From Pandoraea fibrosis (GTDB lineage: Bacteria; Pseudomonadota; Gammaproteobacteria; Burkholderiales; Burkholderiaceae): a stretch of 64,000 nucleotides of DNA. The notes beneath the pieces were generated by a model. The model made no database searches and had not been told where the DNA came from. It saw only the letters and a program-made list of their open reading frames with translations. A program made the position numbers and the translations under genes. The stretch is from NCBI RefSeq assembly GCF_000807775.2, contig NZ_CP047385.1:744001-808000 (forward strand), given 5' to 3'. Below, in pieces: positions 45,246 through 55,399 of this stretch (within the stretch, counting starts at the first letter, position 1; every line of letters begins with the position of its first letter).

Positions 45246-45671
45246 TCAATGAATCGCCAGCGCGTTGGCTTGTGCGTTGGCGACGCCAGCGGCCACATTC
45301 ACGCCGATATTGCCCGACGCACCCATCAGCGCCCGGTCGCCGAGCGATGCATGCATCGCGCCGGTGACGATGGCGGCATTGCGAATCGTTTGACGGGTGT
45401 CGACCGTGACGTGCGACGCGCTCGCCAGCACGAGCTGGTTCGACTGCACGTTGAGGGCGCCGGCGGCAACGTTCACACCGAAACTGCCGTGCGCGTCGCG
45501 CAGGGCGTCGGCGCCGAGCGTGGCCGCCTGTGCGCCGCCGAAGACGGCATCACCGGCGATGGACTGTCGGGTGGAAAGCTGGACGACGGTAGCGTCGTCA
45601 GGGGTGGCAGCGAAGGCCGAAGTGTGGGCAACGGCCAGTGCGAAAGCACTCAGCAAAACGAGACGCGGCAT
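45246..45671 (-). CDS. Small secreted protein with two internal repeats
   Basis: This 141-residue protein starts at the ATG at 45671, giving a signal peptide MPRLVLLSAFALAVAHTSAFA. The mature part is two tandem repeats of about 50 residues (33-82 and 92-141). Each opens with TRQ(S/T)I and contains GVNVAAGxxNxQxNxLxx (FGVNVAAGALNVQSNQL and IGVNVAAGVANAQANAL). It looks like the short adhesin-like or surface-associated proteins of Burkholderiales with Ala/Asn-rich beta repeats, possibly forming a beta-solenoid. The function is unknown. It lies convergent with the MarR gene. Confidence 0.72.
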   Translation of the reverse strand: MPRLVLLSAFALAVAHTSAFAATPDDATVVQLSTRQSIAGDAVFGGAQAATLGADALRDAHGSFGVNVAAGALNVQSNQLVLASASHVTVDTRQTIRNAAIVTGAMHASLGDRALMGASGNIGVNVAAGVANAQANALAIH

Positions 45672-45928
45672 GTTGATCTTCCCCAGATCGTCCGTTGGGA
45701 CGGATATCTGGATATCGGCACCTGAGGTGCTCGGGTTGAATGATTTTTCATGTGCCGCACGTGCGACGGGCCATTGATGGTTTGCCCCTGCACCGACGCA
45801 TCGCGTCACCGAAAGCCGCCGTCATTCCCATGACCGCTGCGGCGCGCATTTTCGCACGGCGACACCTGTGTGCGCCGCCGTGCCATGAGGTCAGACTTTC
45901 ACGCCCGCGCGCGCCTTGACGCGCGAGA

Positions 45929-47308
45929 TTACGCCGGTTCTCCCGCGCCGTTCGCGAGTCCCGACGCATGACCACGCGATTGCGCGGCGGCTTGCTGCTG
46001 CACCGAGGCCGATTTCTTGTGGTCGATCAACAACACGGCAACCACGGCGATGACGGCGGGAATCGCGATCGCCATAAAGTTTTGCTGCAACGGCAGCGAC
46101 ATGCTCACCAGCACACCGATCACGATAGGCGCAAGAATGGCGCCGCTGCGTCCCACCCCCGAGGCCCAGCCGATACCGGTGCCGCGTGCTGCCATCGGAT
46201 AGAACTGCCCGGCATACGCGTAGGTCACGATCTGCGTGCCGATGGTCGATGCACCGGCCAGTCCGACGAGCACGAACAGTACCGGCGTGGGCACTTTCAC
46301 GCCGAGCAATGTGATCGACACGGCGGCGAGCGCATACATGCCGACGAGCACGTACTTGATGTTGAAGCGGTCGGCGAGCCAGCCGCCGCCGATGGCGCCG
46401 AGCATCGCGCCGAAGTTCAGCACCAGCACGAACGTGAGCGCCGAGCCGAGACTGTAGCCGGCGCTGGCCATGAGCTTCGCGAGCCACGAGCTGAGCGCAT
46501 ACACCATGAACAGACACATGAAGAACGCCACCCACAGCATGACCGTGCTGAACCCGCGGCCGTCCTGAAACAGACGCGACAGCGGCGCGGCCTGTTTGCG
46601 ATCCGTGGCAGGCAGCGCGAACTGATCGCCCGGCTGCGCGACGTAGTCCGGTGTGAGACGGGAGAGTACTTGCTGGAGTGCGTTGAGACGACCGGTCCGG
46701 ATGAGGAACGGCATCGACTCCGGCAATCCTTTCATTGCGAAGGGCACGAGCAACGCAGGCAGGCCTGCGGCGAGGAAGACCGACTGCCATCCGTAGGATT
46801 CGATCAATCCCTTGCCCAGCAGTGCGGCGAGCATGCCGCCCACCGAATAGCCCGAGAACATGAGGGTGACGAGCGTGCCGCGCAGTTTACGGGGTGAGTA
46901 TTCGGTCATCTGTGCGACGACGATCGGCATTACGCCACCGATCCCGACACCCGCGAAAAAGCGCGTGACGGAAAAACTGATCGGCTCGTGCGTAAGTCCG
47001 GCCGCCGCAGTGAACAGCGAGAACATCAGCACGCAAATGGCGATGGCTTTGCGTCGGCCGATGCTGTCGGCCACCATGCCCATCACGATTGCGCCGAACA
47101 TCATGCCGAAGAGCGCCGCGCTGACCATGAAGCCGGCGCTGGTGGCGTCGACATTCATGGCCTTCATGATCGACGGCAGCGCAATGCCGGCGACCGCGAG
47201 GTCGTAGCCGTCGAAGATGATGATGAGCGCGCACCAGATCAGAATGCGCCCGTGATAGCCGTTGAAGCGCGCTTCGTCGGCCAGATGGTGTACGTCGATG
47301 TGTCGCAT
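45929..47308 (-). CDS. MFS transporter, aromatic acid:H+ symporter (AAHS) family
   Basis: This 459-residue protein with 12 spans starts at the ATG at 47308, 10 bases after GGAGAC. The frame extends to 47434 without homology. It has IIIFDGYDLAVAGIALPSIM in helix 1 (DGYD signature of BenK/PcaK), GMVADSIGRRKAIAICVL after helix 2, and LADRFNIKYVLVGMYAL in the second half. It should import benzoate-, hydroxybenzoate- or related acids. The C-terminal tail is Gln/Ala-rich. It is monocistronic with a promoter at 47463-47491 that has an operator inside its spacer. No catabolic gene is directly attached. Confidence 0.93.
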   Translation of the reverse strand: MRHIDVHHLADEARFNGYHGRILIWCALIIIFDGYDLAVAGIALPSIMKAMNVDATSAGFMVSAALFGMMFGAIVMGMVADSIGRRKAIAICVLMFSLFTAAAGLTHEPISFSVTRFFAGVGIGGVMPIVVAQMTEYSPRKLRGTLVTLMFSGYSVGGMLAALLGKGLIESYGWQSVFLAAGLPALLVPFAMKGLPESMPFLIRTGRLNALQQVLSRLTPDYVAQPGDQFALPATDRKQAAPLSRLFQDGRGFSTVMLWVAFFMCLFMVYALSSWLAKLMASAGYSLGSALTFVLVLNFGAMLGAIGGGWLADRFNIKYVLVGMYALAAVSITLLGVKVPTPVLFVLVGLAGASTIGTQIVTYAYAGQFYPMAARGTGIGWASGVGRSGAILAPIVIGVLVSMSLPLQQNFMAIAIPAVIAVVAVLLIDHKKSASVQQQAAAQSRGHASGLANGAGEPA

Positions 47309-47462
47309 GCGGTGTCTCCATAACGAATCCGCCCTCCGTCGAAACGCGGAGAGTCTTGGGGATGTCTTGACCGACGCAAGCGGCACCAGGCCGAGCCTCA
47401 CTAACGCGGCCGATGGCCGTCGCCAATGACGCAAACCACCTCGATGAACAGCGAAGGGTGGC

Positions 47463-47491
47463 TATTTATGCAATATTGTGCATGCAGTAAA
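47463..47491 (-). promoter_or_regulatory. Promoter of the AAHS transporter with operator in the spacer
   Basis: This lies in the 343-bp gene-free stretch 47309-47651. On the minus strand TTTACT (47491-47486) and TAAATA (47468-47463) are 17 bases apart. The spacer holds the perfect repeat ATGCA-N6-TGCAT (47468-47483), so a repressor bound there would block RNA polymerase directly. The transcript would have a leader of about 150 bases. The rest of the stretch, toward opgG, shows no clear element. Confidence 0.6.
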
Positions 47492-47651
47492 CGCGAATTG
47501 GTCGCCAACTGCAAGGGCAATTTGGTCGTTTCAGGGTTTTACATGAGAAAACAGGGCACGTAAGTGCCTGTTTAATTGCGGTGCGCCGTGATGTTAGGGG
47601 GGGAGGGGTGCGACGGCGAATGTGCCGCCGCACGTTGAGGCAGGATGCAAC

Positions 47652-49247
47652 TTATTGCTTGGCAACCGAGAACGGCGGGAGCTGATAGCTCCAGGTTTCG
47701 CTCACGGCCTTGCCGCCGGACACCAGGGCAGCGCGCAGTTCCACGACCTTGGCCGGGTCCTTGACCATGACACGCAGATTCAGACGCATGCCGCGCGTGA
47801 CCGGATTCGGTTGCAGCGTCTGCTCGATGAGGGTGGCGTTATCGCTCACGCTGACCTGCGGCGTGACCGAACCGGCGGGCAGCGAGGCGAGCGGGCCGCC
47901 GTCGAAGTCCACGATCAGACCGGTGCTGCCGTCGAAATGACGAATCAGGTTGGCCTGCGTGATTTCGCCGGCGGTACGAAGCGTCTGCTTCACCCAGGCC
48001 AGATGGCGATCGATGATGCCGCGCTCGTTCATCGTCCAGCGAATCGAGTAGTCGGCCTGGAGCGGTTGCCCTTTGGGGGGCAACTGGTCAGGTGTCCAGA
48101 ACGCCCCGATGTTGTCGTTGGTCTCGTCCGGCGACGGAATCTCCACCAGTTCGATATGGCCCTTGCCCCAATCCCCCTGCGGTTCGATCCAGGCGCTCGG
48201 GCGCAGATCGTAGCGATCCTTGAGGTCTTCGTACTGGGCGAAATCGCGGCCACGCTGAAGCAGACCGAATCCGCGCGGATTGGTGACCTGAAACTGGCTG
48301 ATGGCGAGATTGCGCGGATTGTTCAGCGGCCGCCAGATCCATTCGCCATTGCCCGCGTGAATCGCCAGACCGTTCGAGTCGTGCAATGCGGGGCGGAAGT
48401 TGTACGGATCGCGTTGCTGATTCGGTCCGAACAGGAACATGCTCGTGAGCGGCGCGATGCCGAGCTTGGTCACCGGCCCGCGCATGAATACCCGGGCCTG
48501 CACCTTCAGCACGGAATCTTCACCCGGCGCCAGATCGAAACGATACGCTCCGGTGGCGCGCTTCGAGTCGAGTAGCGCGTAGAAGACGAGATGTTTCTCG
48601 CCCGGGTTGGGGCGTTCGATCCAGAACTCGCGGAAAGCGGGGAATTCTTCGGCGATCGGCAGACCCGTATCGATGGCCAGACCCCGCGCGGACAGCCCGT
48701 AAATCTGACCTTTGCCGATCACGCGGAAGTAACTGGCGCCGAGCACGCTCATCACCTCGTCGAGCTTGCCGGGTTCGTTGATCGGGTACAGCACGCGAAA
48801 GCCGGCATAGCCGAGGTTATGCGTGGCGCTGCGGTCGAGTTTGAGGTCGCCGAAATCGAAGCGGTTGGTGTCGTATCTGATCTCGTCGATCTTCGCGTTA
48901 CTGCCATTGCCGACGATCTCGTTGATCTTCACCGGCGTGCTGAACTGCATGCCCTGATGATAGAAACCGAGCCGGAACGGCGTGGCCTGATCGTTCCACT
49001 CGAAGGTCTCGCGCCGCGGCTGAATCTTGATGTAGTCACCGAACGGCATATTCGCGAAGGCCGGCGTGAGATTGCTCACCGGGGCGGCATAGGGCTTGTC
49101 GGCGAGCGCCTTCGCGCGGGCGGTCACGTCGTCGAGGGAGAAGGCATGGGCATGCGCAGCACCCAGCAGGGCGGCACCTGCCATGAGTGCGGGCAAGAAC
49201 GAACGTGCACGTCGATGCCAGGACATGGCGGGGGAAAACAAAACCAC
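47652..49247 (-). CDS. opgG: Periplasmic glucan biosynthesis protein OpgG (MdoG)
   Basis: The start is taken as the GTG at 49247, four bases after a GGAGAGA site (531 aa). The ATG at 49226, seven codons on, is an alternative. The signal peptide ends at about GAAHAHA. The mature protein aligns with OpgG throughout: [96 protein letters not shown] and a final [11 protein letters not shown]. It acts in the periplasm in forming the beta-1,2 backbone or beta-1,6 branches of osmoregulated glucans. The usual partner gene opgH is not downstream. It is divergent from the beta-glucosidase gene. Confidence 0.95.
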   Translation of the reverse strand: MVLFSPAMSWHRRARSFLPALMAGAALLGAAHAHAFSLDDVTARAKALADKPYAAPVSNLTPAFANMPFGDYIKIQPRRETFEWNDQATPFRLGFYHQGMQFSTPVKINEIVGNGSNAKIDEIRYDTNRFDFGDLKLDRSATHNLGYAGFRVLYPINEPGKLDEVMSVLGASYFRVIGKGQIYGLSARGLAIDTGLPIAEEFPAFREFWIERPNPGEKHLVFYALLDSKRATGAYRFDLAPGEDSVLKVQARVFMRGPVTKLGIAPLTSMFLFGPNQQRDPYNFRPALHDSNGLAIHAGNGEWIWRPLNNPRNLAISQFQVTNPRGFGLLQRGRDFAQYEDLKDRYDLRPSAWIEPQGDWGKGHIELVEIPSPDETNDNIGAFWTPDQLPPKGQPLQADYSIRWTMNERGIIDRHLAWVKQTLRTAGEITQANLIRHFDGSTGLIVDFDGGPLASLPAGSVTPQVSVSDNATLIEQTLQPNPVTRGMRLNLRVMVKDPAKVVELRAALVSGGKAVSETWSYQLPPFSVAKQ

Positions 49248-49386
49248 GAATCTCTCCAGAAGTTGGGGGGAGCTTGCAAATCTCATACGCGTTCTGTGCG
49301 GGTCTCGCGAGCGTCTCACCGCGCCAAGGATCGGCGCGAAAATGGGGCGAAATCGCTTTGAAGATACCAATTGTGGCAAAGTATCG

Positions 49387-49413
49387 CACTTCGCCCACTT
49401 CGCCCACTTCGCC
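49387..49413. repeat. Three tandem copies of CACTTCGCC
   Basis: Three perfect 9-bp repeats sit in the intergenic region between divergent opgG and bglX. The unit is in-frame length (multiple of three) but lies outside both coding regions as I call them. Confidence 0.85.
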
Positions 49414-49528
49414 GTTACGCGTCCGGACGCAGTCCCCGGACCGGGTAACTCCAGTTGATACGACGGGGGTGACGCCGCAGGCCGCCCTGCCGGTTTCCCA
49501 CCGCCGCGCCACATTGGATCGCTATCAC

Positions 49529-51865
49529 ATGAGAATGTTCTCCGCACTGGCTCTCGCCGCCAGCCTCGTCGTGGCGCCGGCCTTTGCCGCCGCGCCTTCC
49601 GGTTCGAACGCCAACGAGCCGGGCAACGCCCCGGTCGCCATGCCGTCCCCGTCCGCCAAACAGGCATTTATCGACGATCTCATCGCGCGCATGACGCTCG
49701 ACGAGAAGATCGGTCAGTTGCGTCTGATCAGCATCGGCGCGGAGATGCCGCAGCCCAAGCTCATTCAGGAAATTGCAGCCGGTCGCGTGGGCGGCACATT
49801 CAATTCGGTCACCCGTGAAGATAACCGCCCGTTGCAGGATGCCGCGGTCAAGCAAAGCCGCCTGAAGATTCCCATCTTCTTCGCCTACGACATTGTGCAC
49901 GGCCATCGTACCGTGTTCCCGATCAGCCTCGGGCTGGCGTCGAGCTGGGATATGTCGGTGGTGAAGCAGGCGGCGCGTGTGGCCGCCATCGAGGCGAGTG
50001 CCGACGGGCTGGATGCGACGTTTGCGCCGATGGTCGATATTTCGCGTGATCCGCGTTGGGGGCGCACGTCGGAAGGCTTCGGCGAAGACCCCTATCTGGT
50101 CTCGCAGAGTGCGCGCGCCAGCGTGCAGGGATTTCAGGGCACATCGCCCGCGAACCCCGACAGCCTGATGGCCTTCGTGAAGCATTTCGCGCTGTACGGC
50201 GCCGTCGAAGGCGGACGCGATTACAACATCGTCGACATGAGCCCGATGCGCATGTACCAGGACTACCTGCCACCGTATCGCGCCGGTATCGACGCTGGGG
50301 CCGGTGGCGTGATGATTGCGCTGAACTCCATCAACGGCACGCCGGCCACGTCGAACAAGTGGTTGCTGCGCGACTTGTTGCGCGACGAATGGGGTTTCAA
50401 GGGCGTGACCGTGAGCGACCACGGTGCCATCGAGGAACTGATGCGCCACGGCGTGGCGAAGGATGGCCGGGAGGCAGCGAAGCTGGCCATCGAGGCGGGC
50501 GTCGACATGAGCATGGCCGACGTGCAGTACCTCAAGCAATTGCCTGACCTCGTGAAGTCCGGCGATGTGCCGGTGCGCATCATCGACAGTGCTGTGCGCG
50601 AAGTGCTCGGCGCGAAATACGACATGGGTTTGTTCGCCGATCCGTATCGCCGCATTGGTCATGCCGCGCAAGACCCGAAGGATGTGAATGCCGAAAGCCG
50701 TCTGCATCGCGATGCGGCGCGCGACGCGGCGCGCAAGTCACTCGTTCTGCTGGAGAACCGGCACGACACGCTGCCGTTGCGCAAGGCCGGCAAGGTCGCT
50801 GTGATCGGGCCGCTTGCCGACGCGAATATCGACGTCATGGGTAGCTGGTCTGCGGCCGGCAAGGCGACGCAGGCCGTCACGCTGCTGCAAGGGGTGCGCG
50901 ATGCCCTCGGCACGCAGGGCCAGGTGATCCATGCGCGTGGCGCGAACATCACCGACGACCCGCGCGTGGTCGAATACCTGAACTTCCTCGACTGGGACAA
51001 TCCGGAAGTCGTGCAGGACAAGCGCACGCCGCAGCAGATGATCGACGAAGCCGTGCAAGTCGCGCGCAGCGCCGACACGCTGATCGTGGCGGTGGGCGAA
51101 TCGCGCGGCATGTCGCATGAGGCGTCGAGCCGCACGAGCCTGTCGCTGCCGGGTAGCCAACTGGCGCTGTTGCAGGCGCTCAAAGCCACCGGCAAGCCGC
51201 TCGTCGTGGTGTTGATGAATGGACGGCCGCTCGATCTGAACTGGCCGCAAGCCAACGCAGACGCCATGCTCGAGACGTGGTACGCGGGCACCGAGGGTGG
51301 CCACGCCATTGCCGATGTGTTGTTCGGCGACGAGAACCCGTCGGGCAAGCTGCCGATCTCGTTCCCGCGCTCGATCGGTCAGATTCCGACGTACTACAAC
51401 CAGTTGCGCATCGGCCGGCCGTTCACGCCGGGCAAGCCTGCGAATTACACGTCGCAGTACTTCGAGGAAGACTCCGGCCCGTTGTATGCCTTCGGCTACG
51501 GCCTGAGCTACACCACGTTCGACGTGTCGAAGGTGAAGCTCTCGGACAAGACGCTCGCGCGCGGCGGCAAGCTCGATGCGAGCGTGACCGTGCGCAATAC
51601 CGGCAAGCGCGAAGGGCAGACAGTAGTGCAGCTTTATCTGCAGGATGTCGCGGCGTCCATCGTGCGTCCCGTCAAGGAGCTGAAGAGCTTCGAGAAGGTC
51701 AACCTCAAGCCGGGCGAGTCGCGCACCGTGCACTTTGCCATCGACGAAAGCCTGCTGAAGTTCTACAACGCGAAGCTGCAATACGTGGCGGAACCCGGCG
51801 ACTTCAACGTGCAGATCGGACTCGATTCGCAGCACGTCGAGCAGGCGACCTTCACGCTTCAGTAA
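49529..51865 (+). CDS. bglX: Periplasmic beta-glucosidase BglX (glycoside hydrolase family 3)
   Basis: This 778-residue protein starts at the ATG at 49529, directly before a signal peptide ([18 protein letters not shown]). The longer frame to 49187 passes through the 9-bp repeat array and has no homology. The GH3 N-terminal barrel includes [47 protein letters not shown] and the nucleophile Asp in [13 protein letters not shown]. The C-terminal alpha/beta sandwich and fibronectin-III-like domain ([20 protein letters not shown]) are present. It hydrolyses terminal beta-glucose in the periplasm. The divergent partner opgG builds beta-glucans, suggesting glucan turnover. Confidence 0.96.
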   Translation: MRMFSALALAASLVVAPAFAAAPSGSNANEPGNAPVAMPSPSAKQAFIDDLIARMTLDEKIGQLRLISIGAEMPQPKLIQEIAAGRVGGTFNSVTREDNRPLQDAAVKQSRLKIPIFFAYDIVHGHRTVFPISLGLASSWDMSVVKQAARVAAIEASADGLDATFAPMVDISRDPRWGRTSEGFGEDPYLVSQSARASVQGFQGTSPANPDSLMAFVKHFALYGAVEGGRDYNIVDMSPMRMYQDYLPPYRAGIDAGAGGVMIALNSINGTPATSNKWLLRDLLRDEWGFKGVTVSDHGAIEELMRHGVAKDGREAAKLAIEAGVDMSMADVQYLKQLPDLVKSGDVPVRIIDSAVREVLGAKYDMGLFADPYRRIGHAAQDPKDVNAESRLHRDAARDAARKSLVLLENRHDTLPLRKAGKVAVIGPLADANIDVMGSWSAAGKATQAVTLLQGVRDALGTQGQVIHARGANITDDPRVVEYLNFLDWDNPEVVQDKRTPQQMIDEAVQVARSADTLIVAVGESRGMSHEASSRTSLSLPGSQLALLQALKATGKPLVVVLMNGRPLDLNWPQANADAMLETWYAGTEGGHAIADVLFGDENPSGKLPISFPRSIGQIPTYYNQLRIGRPFTPGKPANYTSQYFEEDSGPLYAFGYGLSYTTFDVSKVKLSDKTLARGGKLDASVTVRNTGKREGQTVVQLYLQDVAASIVRPVKELKSFEKVNLKPGESRTVHFAIDESLLKFYNAKLQYVAEPGDFNVQIGLDSQHVEQATFTLQ

Positions 51866-52800
51866 TTTCGGTCACTCATCGAGTCCCACGACGCCTGCGT
51901 CTGGAATTCTCCCGCGAGAAATTCCACGCAGGCGCGCACCTTGGCTGACGACGCCACGCGAGACGGGTAGACCGCCCAGACATTGGCCGGTTGCGTGACG
52001 TCGGGCAGCACCTGCACCAGATCGCCTCGCGCGATGAGTGCCCCTACATCCCACATCGAACGCAGCACGATTCCCTGTCCGTCGAGTGCCCATTGCACGG
52101 CCACTTCGCCGTGATTGGTGGAGAGCGGTCCTGTCACCTTGAGCGACACGGCCTCACCGCGCTGTTGCAGTCGCCACATGCCGAACGGGTGGTCGCGCTC
52201 CTTGATGACGATGCATGCATGCCCGGCCAGATCGCTTAACTGGCGCGGCGTGCCATGTGCGTCGAGATAAGCGCGCGACGCGCACAGCACGCGGTGATTG
52301 TCGGCGAGCTTGCGGGCAATCAGATGTGGCGCGATGTCGTCGCCGATGCGCACATCGAGGTCGTAGCCCTCGGCCGCCACGTCGACGATCCGGTCGAACA
52401 GGTCCAGCCGCACGTTGAGCTGAGGGTGCAGCGCGCGCAAACGCGACATGGCGGGCGCGACGACATGGCGTCCGAAGCCGAAGCTGCTCGACACCCGCAA
52501 GGTGCCGCGTGGCACCTGCCGCGTGCTCGACACGTCTTCCATCAGGTGATTGACGTCGTCGAGAATCTTCTCGGCCCAGGCATAGACCCGTTCGCCCGCG
52601 TCCGTAATGGCCACACGCCGCGTCGAGCGGTGCAGCAGGCGCGTACCGAGATCGGCTTCGAGCATCCCCACGCGTTTGCTCACATAGGCGGGCGAGACGC
52701 CCAGCGCTTCGGCGGCCGCCGAGAAGCTGGCGCGGCGAGCCACCTGACAGAACACGCGCAGATCGTCGAGATTCGGATTGACGGGCAGGGGTTTATTCAC
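51859..52800 (-). CDS. LysR-family regulator (DmlR/TtuA-like)
   Basis: This 313-residue protein is taken to start at the GTG at 52800, which gives the typical MNKPLPVNPNLDDLRVF opening. An ATG at 52869 would add 23 untypical residues. The helix-turn-helix is FSAAAEALGVSPAYVSKRVGMLE, and the body matches the CrgA/DmlR group (FDRIVDVAAEGYDLDVRIGD). It is divergent from the tartrate/D-malate dehydrogenase gene, 95 bp away, as DmlR is from dmlA in E. coli, so it is its likely activator with D-malate or tartrate as ligand. Its 3' end overlaps the convergent bglX stop by 7 bp. Confidence 0.9.
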   Translation of the reverse strand: MNKPLPVNPNLDDLRVFCQVARRASFSAAAEALGVSPAYVSKRVGMLEADLGTRLLHRSTRRVAITDAGERVYAWAEKILDDVNHLMEDVSSTRQVPRGTLRVSSSFGFGRHVVAPAMSRLRALHPQLNVRLDLFDRIVDVAAEGYDLDVRIGDDIAPHLIARKLADNHRVLCASRAYLDAHGTPRQLSDLAGHACIVIKERDHPFGMWRLQQRGEAVSLKVTGPLSTNHGEVAVQWALDGQGIVLRSMWDVGALIARGDLVQVLPDVTQPANVWAVYPSRVASSAKVRACVEFLAGEFQTQASWDSMSDRNY

Positions 52801-52895
52801 GATTCGTAGATAGTGGATTAACCGATTGGGGGATTTTATCCGTGTTGGAATGGAATAACCTAACGCCATCGTCCAAACATCAGGAGAGAGAGACC

Positions 52896-54005
52896 ATGAC
52901 CGACACGTCCCAACGCCCCCAGCGTCCGTTCAAGATCGCCGTGATCCCGGGGGATGGTATCGGCAAGGAGGTGATGCCCGAGGGCCTGCGCGTGCTCGAC
53001 GCCGCCTGCCAGCGCTTCGGCATTCCCGTCGAGTACCAGCACATCGAATGGGCGAGCTGCGACTACTACGTCGAGCACGGCCAGATGATGCCGGACGACT
53101 GGAAGCAGCAGCTCGACGGCGTCGACGCCATTCTCTTCGGCGCGGTGGGTTGGCCCGAGACCGTGCCCGATCACATTTCGTTGTGGGGATCGCTGCTCAA
53201 GTTCCGTCGTGAATTCGACCAGTACATCAACCTGCGTCCGGCGCGCTTGTTCGACGGCGTGCCGTCACCGCTGGCAGGGCGTCAGGCGGGCGATATCGAT
53301 TTCATGATCGTGCGCGAGAACACCGAAGGCGAGTACTCGTCGGTCGGTGGCGTGATGTTCGAGGGTACGGAGCGTGAGTTCGTGGTGCAGGAGTCGGTCT
53401 TCACGCGTCACGGCACGGAACGCGTGCTGAAGTTCGCCTTCGATCTCGCACAGCAGCGTGAGCGCAAACACGTGACGGTGGCCACGAAGAGCAACGGCAT
53501 CTCGATTTCGATGCCGTGGTGGGACAAGCGCGCTGCCGAGACAGCCGCGAAGTATCCGGACATTACGTGGGACAAGCAGCACATCGATATTCTGTGCGCG
53601 CGTTTCGTGCTCAATCCGGATCGTTTCGACGTGGTGGTCGCCTCGAATCTGTTCGGCGACATTCTGTCGGATCTGGGCCCGGCCTGTACGGGCACCATCG
53701 GGATTGCGCCGTCGGGCAATCTGAATCCGGAAGGCAAGTTTCCGTCGCTGTTCGAACCGGTGCACGGCTCGGCACCGGACATTGCGGGCAAGAACATCGC
53801 CAACCCGATCGGCATGATCTGGACGGCCGCGATGATGCTCGATCACGTAGGCGGCGGTCAGGGCCGGGCGCGTGAAGCGCACGACGCGATTCTCGCGGCC
53901 ATCACCGATGTCATCAAGCACGGTCCGCGCACCGGCGACATGGGCGGTCGCGCGAATACGACGGAAGTGGGTCAGGCGATTGCTGCCGTCGTTTGCGCCG
54001 GTTGA
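52896..54005 (+). CDS. ttuC: Tartrate/D-malate dehydrogenase (decarboxylating; TtuC/DmlA)
   Basis: This 369-residue protein starts at the ATG at 52896 behind AGGAGAGAGAG. It is a member of the isocitrate/isopropylmalate dehydrogenase family: IAVIPGDGIGKEVMPEGLRVL, FMIVRENTEGEYSSVGGVMF, metal-binding Asp in NLFGDILSDLGPA, and the NAD region HGSAPDIAGKNIANPIGMIW. The opening and the WASCDYYVEHGQMMPDDW segment are those of tartrate dehydrogenase/D-malate dehydrogenase rather than LeuB. It oxidises D-malate to pyruvate and CO2, or tartrate to oxaloglycolate, with NAD. The divergent DmlR-like regulator supports this. Its 3' end overlaps the convergent monooxygenase by 34 bp. Confidence 0.94.
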   Translation: MTDTSQRPQRPFKIAVIPGDGIGKEVMPEGLRVLDAACQRFGIPVEYQHIEWASCDYYVEHGQMMPDDWKQQLDGVDAILFGAVGWPETVPDHISLWGSLLKFRREFDQYINLRPARLFDGVPSPLAGRQAGDIDFMIVRENTEGEYSSVGGVMFEGTEREFVVQESVFTRHGTERVLKFAFDLAQQRERKHVTVATKSNGISISMPWWDKRAAETAAKYPDITWDKQHIDILCARFVLNPDRFDVVVASNLFGDILSDLGPACTGTIGIAPSGNLNPEGKFPSLFEPVHGSAPDIAGKNIANPIGMIWTAAMMLDHVGGGQGRAREAHDAILAAITDVIKHGPRTGDMGGRANTTEVGQAIAAVVCAG

Positions 54006-55399
54006 GATGTTGACGTACCGTCGGCCGCGTGAGTGGCTGACGGCGACGATGTCGATGCATCGCGCGACGGGAAGTGCCGGTTGGGAACGGCCGGCACGCC
54101 AAGATTCTCGCGGAAGGTGCGCCCCTCGTAACGCGTGCGGAAAAGGCCGCGCCGCTGCAACTCCGGCACGACCAGATCCACGAATGACGTAATGCCCACG
54201 GGCGCGCTCGGGAACATGATGTTGAAGCCATCGGCCGCGCCCGTCTCGAACCAATGCTGGAAGTCGTCGGCAATCGATGCCGGCGTGCCGACCAGCACGC
54301 GATGCCCCCCGCCGGTAAAGCGCGTGTAAAGCTCACGTACCGTTGGCTGTTCGCGTCGAATCCAGTCCACCAGCAACTTTTGACGGCTCTTGTGAGAGTT
54401 GGTCTCTGGCACATGCTCGGGCAGCGGCACCTTTGCGTCGAGCGGCAGGCTGCCAAGGTCGATGCCCAGACTCGCATAGCTCGTCAGCGAATGCAGCACG
54501 ACGGCGGGGTCGCGATGCGCCAGCAGCGAGTCGTAGAGGTCCTCGGCTTCGCTTTGCGTGCGGCCTACGATGGGCGACACGCCAGGCAGAATGACAATGT
54601 GCTCGGGACGGCGGCCGTATTTCAGCGCCCGCGTTTTCACATCGGTGTAGAACGCGCGCGCATCGTCGATGTCTTGCGCGGCGGTGTAGAGCAATTCGCC
54701 CGCCCGCGCGGCCAGTTCGCGGCCGGCCTCGCTCGATCCCGCCTGCGCTATCACCGGCCATCCTTGCACGGGGCGTGGCGCGCTGAGCGGACCCCGCACG
54801 CGGAAGTGCTTGCCGCGATGATCGAGCTTGCGAATGCGTGTCGGGTCGGCCCACTGCCCCGTGGCTTTGTCGCGAGGGAAGGCGTCGTCTGCATGGCTGT
54901 CCCAGAGACCGGTCACGACGTCGTAGAACTCGTTGGCGCGCTCGTATCGCACCGCGTGATCGACATGATCGTCGCGGTTGAAGTTCTCGCCCCCGCCGGT
55001 GGACGTCACCAGATTCCAGCCTGCCCGACCGCCCGAGAGATGATCGAGCGAGGCGAACGCGCGCGCCACGTTATAGGGCTCGCTGTACGTGGTGCTGACC
55101 GATGCCACCAGACCGATATGCTTCGTTGCCCCGGCCAGACCGGCGAGCAGCACGACCGGGTCCCAGCGCGGCGCACCGGGGCTGTGGGCGAGCGACACCG
55201 GGTCGGTCGACATGAAAAGGTTGTCGAAGAAGAACAGGGCGTCGAAGTACCCGCGTTCGAGTTCCTGCGCGTAATGCCGATAGCGCGCGAACTGCGTGTC
55301 GGCGTCGGTGTCCGTGTCGGGATGACGCCAGCTATCGCCCTGCACGCCGGACCCCGACATGTAGGCGCCCAGCCGGAGCTTGCGGGCAGGTTGGCTCAT
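53972..55399 (-). CDS. FMN-dependent monooxygenase, NtaA/SnaA/DszA family (LLM class)
   Basis: This 475-residue protein starts at the ATG at 55399 after GAGGG. The family is clear: LRLGAYMSGSGVQGDSWRHP, ALFFFDNLFMSTDP, HLSGGRAGWNLVTSTGGGEN and WPVIAQAGSSEAGRELAARA. It is a two-component monooxygenase using reduced FMN from a separate reductase, acting on sulfonates, thioethers, nitrilotriacetate-like amines or similar. The adjacent divergent sulfonate-type binding protein points to a sulfur compound. The last 30 residues are Ser/Thr/Ala-rich, and the end of the gene runs antisense into ttuC (34-bp overlap). No reductase gene is nearby. Confidence 0.9.
   Translation of the reverse strand: MSQPARKLRLGAYMSGSGVQGDSWRHPDTDTDADTQFARYRHYAQELERGYFDALFFFDNLFMSTDPVSLAHSPGAPRWDPVVLLAGLAGATKHIGLVASVSTTYSEPYNVARAFASLDHLSGGRAGWNLVTSTGGGENFNRDDHVDHAVRYERANEFYDVVTGLWDSHADDAFPRDKATGQWADPTRIRKLDHRGKHFRVRGPLSAPRPVQGWPVIAQAGSSEAGRELAARAGELLYTAAQDIDDARAFYTDVKTRALKYGRRPEHIVILPGVSPIVGRTQSEAEDLYDSLLAHRDPAVVLHSLTSYASLGIDLGSLPLDAKVPLPEHVPETNSHKSRQKLLVDWIRREQPTVRELYTRFTGGGHRVLVGTPASIADDFQHWFETGAADGFNIMFPSAPVGITSFVDLVVPELQRRGLFRTRYEGRTFRENLGVPAVPNRHFPSRDASTSSPSATHAADGTSTSQPAQTTAAIA

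Noticed and set aside
49187..49528. N-terminal extension of bglX
   Set aside because: The frame crosses the CACTTCGCC repeat and the opgG promoter region, and a good signal peptide starts at 49529.
49226..49667. Longer opgG frame beginning at 49667
   Set aside because: It would overlap the bglX signal peptide region antisense and has no signal sequence at its start; the export signal lies just after 49247.
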